A DNA stretch of 64,000 nt from Candidatus Woesearchaeota archaeon (GTDB lineage: Archaea; Nanobdellota; Nanobdellia; Woesearchaeales; JAFGLG01), in contig JAFGLG010000009.1 in NCBI GenBank assembly GCA_016928155.1, positions 123,688 through 187,687 of the forward strand. Reading direction: 5' to 3'. Below the pieces are notes generated by a model. That model searched no databases. It was not told the origin of the DNA and saw nothing but the letters and a program-made list of their open reading frames with translations. The translations under genes were made by a program, and so were the position numbers. Every line of letters begins with the position of its first letter. The first letter of the stretch is position 1. Of this stretch, positions 62,601 to 64,000 are shown piece after piece.

Positions 62601-63132
62601 ATGGGAAGTCAAGATAGATCAGATAAAGCACAGGCTGGGGACAGAAAAGCAGTATGAAAAGATGGGTTTCACCCATGACACAACAGACTTCAATCTCGGG
62701 GTTCGAGTCAGCTCATACAAGACAATCCCGACCATGGAAGACAAGATGAAAGGCCAGATGGAGCTGGCTGAGAAGATAAGGGCAGTGAACGTCGGTGATG
62801 TCGCGCGGCTTGTGATAGAGAAGCATTTCCTCAAAGACATAAAAGGGAATCTCAGGAAATTCTCAACACAGAAATTCAGATGCGGCAAATGCAATGAAAA
62901 ATTCAGGAGACCGCCCCTTTCAGGGAAATGCACCAACTGCGGCGGCGACATAATATTCACAATCTCTGAAGGATCAATAATCAAATATCTTGAACCGAGC
63001 CTGAGCCTGGCTTCAAAGTACAATGTACCCATATATCTCAAGCAGACACTAGACCTGCTCCAAAGAAGAGTGGACGGGGTCTTCGGCAAGGAAAAGGAAA
63101 AGCAGCAAGGGCTCGGCAGATGGTTCGGATAA
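59611..63132 (+). CDS. polC: DNA polymerase D large subunit DP2
   Basis: 1173 residues, normal length, no intein. 'FFAGPIRAAGGTAGAVSVIIADYVR' (~150), 'KGGFRLRYGRSRTSGFAA' (~338), 'RIGRPEKAKMRKLKGSPHVLFP'-like SRMGRPEKA (~630), zinc ribbon CEKCEKETIFSVCEDCG (~676), and the catalytic 'MRRNCDGDEACVMMLMD' with paired Asp (~923) belong to the double-psi-barrel polymerase. A second zinc module CGKCNEK...GKCTNCGG lies at ~1090-1110. The C-terminal QGLGRWFG resembles a PCNA-interacting (PIP) motif. It is the euryarchaeal/DPANN replicase. Confidence 0.97.
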   Translation: MQASQQVQQYFDKLNDELRRSYEFAQEARSKGYDPEDKVNIPLAKDIAERVEGLISAVCQQILGSGVAQRIRQLEEKFGSLDWRVAMIVAEEVAKQKYFKASSQKEAIEVGIRVGLAYITLGVIAAPLEGFIELREKSRRDGKKYLSLFFAGPIRAAGGTAGAVSVIIADYVRKRMGYERYDPEEPEIKRSVMEILDYHERITNLQYFPSEKEVEFIVRNLGVEINGDPTEELEVSNYKDLPRIETNRLRGGMCLVLAEGIAQKSPKLWKRLKEWGKEYGLEWDFLEGFLELQKTMKAKGVVREKQEKGITPNYTYIKDLVAGRPVLSYPLQKGGFRLRYGRSRTSGFAADCLHPATMVLLNNYIATGTQLKVERPGKATVISPCDTIEGPIIRLDNGSVVLVESESQARQLRDQVSEIIFLGDILVNYGDFSENNHVLVPAGYCEEWHIREMERATVNMFGSLDIEKLAEYLDMNHGTLTSIMKNTKHRIDFNTAHHISSKLGVPLHPRFTYHWKELKKEDLAELISWLDHGRTEIQNNQIEKIILQKSESKRHLEKIGIPHMLVNNEFIVIEKDDAKALLHSLGFTRGKPGAATDETSEDVLSTINKISKMKIMDKSGTFIGSRMGRPEKAKMRKLKGSPHVLFPVGEEGGRMRSFQAAMAAGRITADFPIFLCEKCEKETIFSVCEDCGAKTKKKHLCNVCGPQDEKQCKKHGDNTSHVTKSIDIKAYFDKFLKQIKTKNYPDMIKGVKGTSNRDHVPEHPIKGILRAENRIYVNKDGTTRYDMIEMPITHFKPREIRAPIEKLKQLGYTRDINGKELTDKNQIIELLPQDIILPSCDTSPDDKADDTLLNVCNYIDDLLEKLYRLPRFYNLNSKHDLIGHLIVGLAPHTSAGILGRIIGFSNTQGMFCHPMMHAAMRRNCDGDEACVMMLMDSLLNFSRSFLPDKRGSRTMDAPLVLTSTLIPSEIDDEVHGMDVAYEYPLELYHAALEYKYPWEVKIDQIKHRLGTEKQYEKMGFTHDTTDFNLGVRVSSYKTIPTMEDKMKGQMELAEKIRAVNVGDVARLVIEKHFLKDIKGNLRKFSTQKFRCGKCNEKFRRPPLSGKCTNCGGDIIFTISEGSIIKYLEPSLSLASKYNVPIYLKQTLDLLQRRVDGVFGKEKEKQQGLGRWFG

Positions 63133-63311
63133 GAAAGCCCGCCAAGACCAAATACTATCCCTATAAAATATAATAAACTCTCAAATGTTATAAACTCTCT
63201 ATACAACATAATAATCTACCAAACATAATGATTCACCCAACATAATGATCCACTTCAACCCGCGCATAATCTCCTAATTAATTTCAATATACTTAATATA
63301 TCCTGAGCATA

Positions 63312-63342
63312 CCGTGATCAATCACGGCAGGGGACTATCCCC
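63312..63342 (+). repeat. Two tandem perfect hairpins downstream of polC
   Basis: CCGTGATCAATCACGG (63312-63327) and GGGGA-CTA-TCCCC (63330-63342) lie 2 nt apart, 180 bp after the polC stop. They may protect a 3' end or belong to a small RNA. The remainder of 63133-63680 is AT-rich with short direct repeats (ATAAACTCTC, ACATAATGATYCAC) and no visible gene. Confidence 0.45.
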
Positions 63343-63684
63343 AAATCATGATACAGCATATAATACCCGGATCATAATACAAAAACAATATGACAAAATA
63401 CAACAATATGGTGATATGGCTCCAATAAGTATCCCAGATGATAACCCAACACCCTGATCCTTACAAAATAAATACAAAAATACAAAAGAAATTATTACAA
63501 AATATCAAAAAATGAAATAATGATTAATTCAAAGCGATTTTTGTCTTTCTTTTTGCTTAATAATCAGATAAATTACCTCTATTGATTATTTTGGCATATA
63601 ATATTGTCTTTTTTATTTTTCGGGGTTGTAATATGCTATTTAACCAATTTTTTGCTACTGGAGAATAGGTACGTTAACGAAACA

Positions 63685-63712
63685 TTTATATAGGGGCACA
63701 CCCTCTCTCATA
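63685..63712 (+). promoter_or_regulatory. Promoter of the right-edge TrmB-like gene
   Basis: ACATTTATATAGGGG (63686-63700) is the best TATA-like box before the gene at 63839. It predicts a start near 63718 and so a ~120-nt leader, unlike the leaderless genes elsewhere in the window. Confidence 0.4.
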
Positions 63713-63838
63713 GTCAATTCCAGTGAGAAAAGTATATCCATAACAAAGAGGTCTTAGGTCATTTTTGCAATAAAAAAGGGATTTCCTGATTGATTATAGA
63801 GGGGATAGACTCTCCAATAACTTGTGCGGGCTGATAAA

Positions 63839-64000
63839 ATGATTGTGCAGAAAGAATTTTTGAACAAACTCAAAGATTTTGGCTTAAATTCATACGAAAG
63901 CAAACTGTGGACAGCGTTGTTGTCGAGGGGTGTGTCGACTGCTGGTGAGCTTTCTGATATCGCTAATGTTCCCAGGTCAAGGAGCTATGATGTTCTTGAA
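63839..64000 (+). CDS. TrmB-family regulator, N-terminal part, cut by the window edge
   Basis: ATG 63839 opens a frame that runs off the right end. The 54 visible residues 'FLNKLKDFGLNSYESKLWTALLSRG' and 'STAGELSDIANVPRSRSYDVLE' match the first helices of the TrmB winged helix (L...GL...E...Y.ALL..G..TA.ELS..A.VPRSR.YDVLE), closer to the classical TrmB consensus than the gene at 23011. Codons are more T-rich than in the polD genes. The effector domain lies outside the window. Confidence 0.8.
   Translation, partial: MIVQKEFLNKLKDFGLNSYESKLWTALLSRGVSTAGELSDIANVPRSRSYDVLE

Noticed and set aside
59611-63132. Intein in DP2
   Set aside because: Archaeal polC often carries inteins, but length is normal and the catalytic NCDGDE region is uninterrupted.

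Overview
The window is archaeal chromosome. It carries an archaeal histone, TBP, MCM, an Orc1/Cdc6 initiator, both subunits of DNA polymerase D, PCNA, an RPA-type OB-fold protein, aIF2-beta, a RIO1 kinase and a tRNA-Leu with a bulge-helix-bulge intron. Many genes have a TATA-like box centred about 26 nt before the start codon, as expected of leaderless archaeal mRNAs. Small Cys-rich lipoproteins, a giant surface protein, NrdR plus a B12-dependent ribonucleotide reductase, and conserved coiled-coil proteins of a kind I associate with Woesearchaeota/Pacearchaeota suggest a DPANN archaeon. That lineage is inference; no rRNA is present.

Layout. 0-3.3 kb: an FAD oxidoreductase fused to a terpenoid-cyclase-like toroid, flanked by two relatives of the LynF/TruF/PatF (ABBA) prenyltransferases, one cut by the window edge and one broken by a frameshift and a stop. 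3.3-14.5 kb: a 3635-residue membrane-anchored surface protein co-transcribed with an AbrB-type regulator, behind an array of CTGA-N3-TCAG operators. 14.8-22.9 kb: envelope functions (membrane-bound HTH protein, lipoproteins, a lone GHKL kinase, small membrane proteins, a putative beta-barrel protein). 23-25.4 kb: TrmB regulator, NUDIX, Fap7/AK6-like kinase and a coiled-coil/HTH protein, followed by about 900 bp of non-coding DNA with a dense cluster of GTCGAC-centred palindromes. 26.3-39.6 kb: rlmH-histone, RIO1 and a nucleotide/one-carbon block (dCMP deaminase, NMP kinase-like, nrdR-nrdJ-cobA, IMP-cyclohydrolase-like protein, tandem ThyX, GlyA, FolC), then PCNA and tRNA-Leu. 39.7-48 kb: coiled-coil paralogues, SpoIIM-like and surface proteins, and Mre11- and HerA-like proteins. 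48.5-54.3 kb: tbp, mcm, rpa, membrane pyrophosphatase. 55.3-63.1 kb: aIF2-beta, a MITE-like hairpin element, a replication origin, cdc6, polB (DP1) and polC (DP2). The right edge starts a TrmB-like gene.

How they work together. NrdR, NrdJ and the cobalamin adenosyltransferase give a self-contained B12-dependent dNTP supply, with two NrdR-box-like palindromes at the predicted transcription start. dCMP deaminase, ThyX, GlyA and FolC complete dTMP synthesis from one-carbon folate. The origin has two inverted ORB-like sites of form TTCCA-N9-AAGGGGTCAGT around an extremely AT-rich stretch directly before cdc6, with polD genes downstream and tbp-mcm-rpa about 5 kb upstream.

Least ordinary items: the prenyltransferase-like relics around the FAD/toroid fusion, the GTCGAC palindrome cluster beside a putative DNA-binding protein, archaeal NrdR boxes, the tandem ThyX and tandem IMP-cyclohydrolase-like proteins with degenerate motifs, an OMP-like beta protein in an archaeon, and a 167-bp hairpin element with an 8-bp target-site duplication. 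All family calls were made by reading motifs; no search was run.
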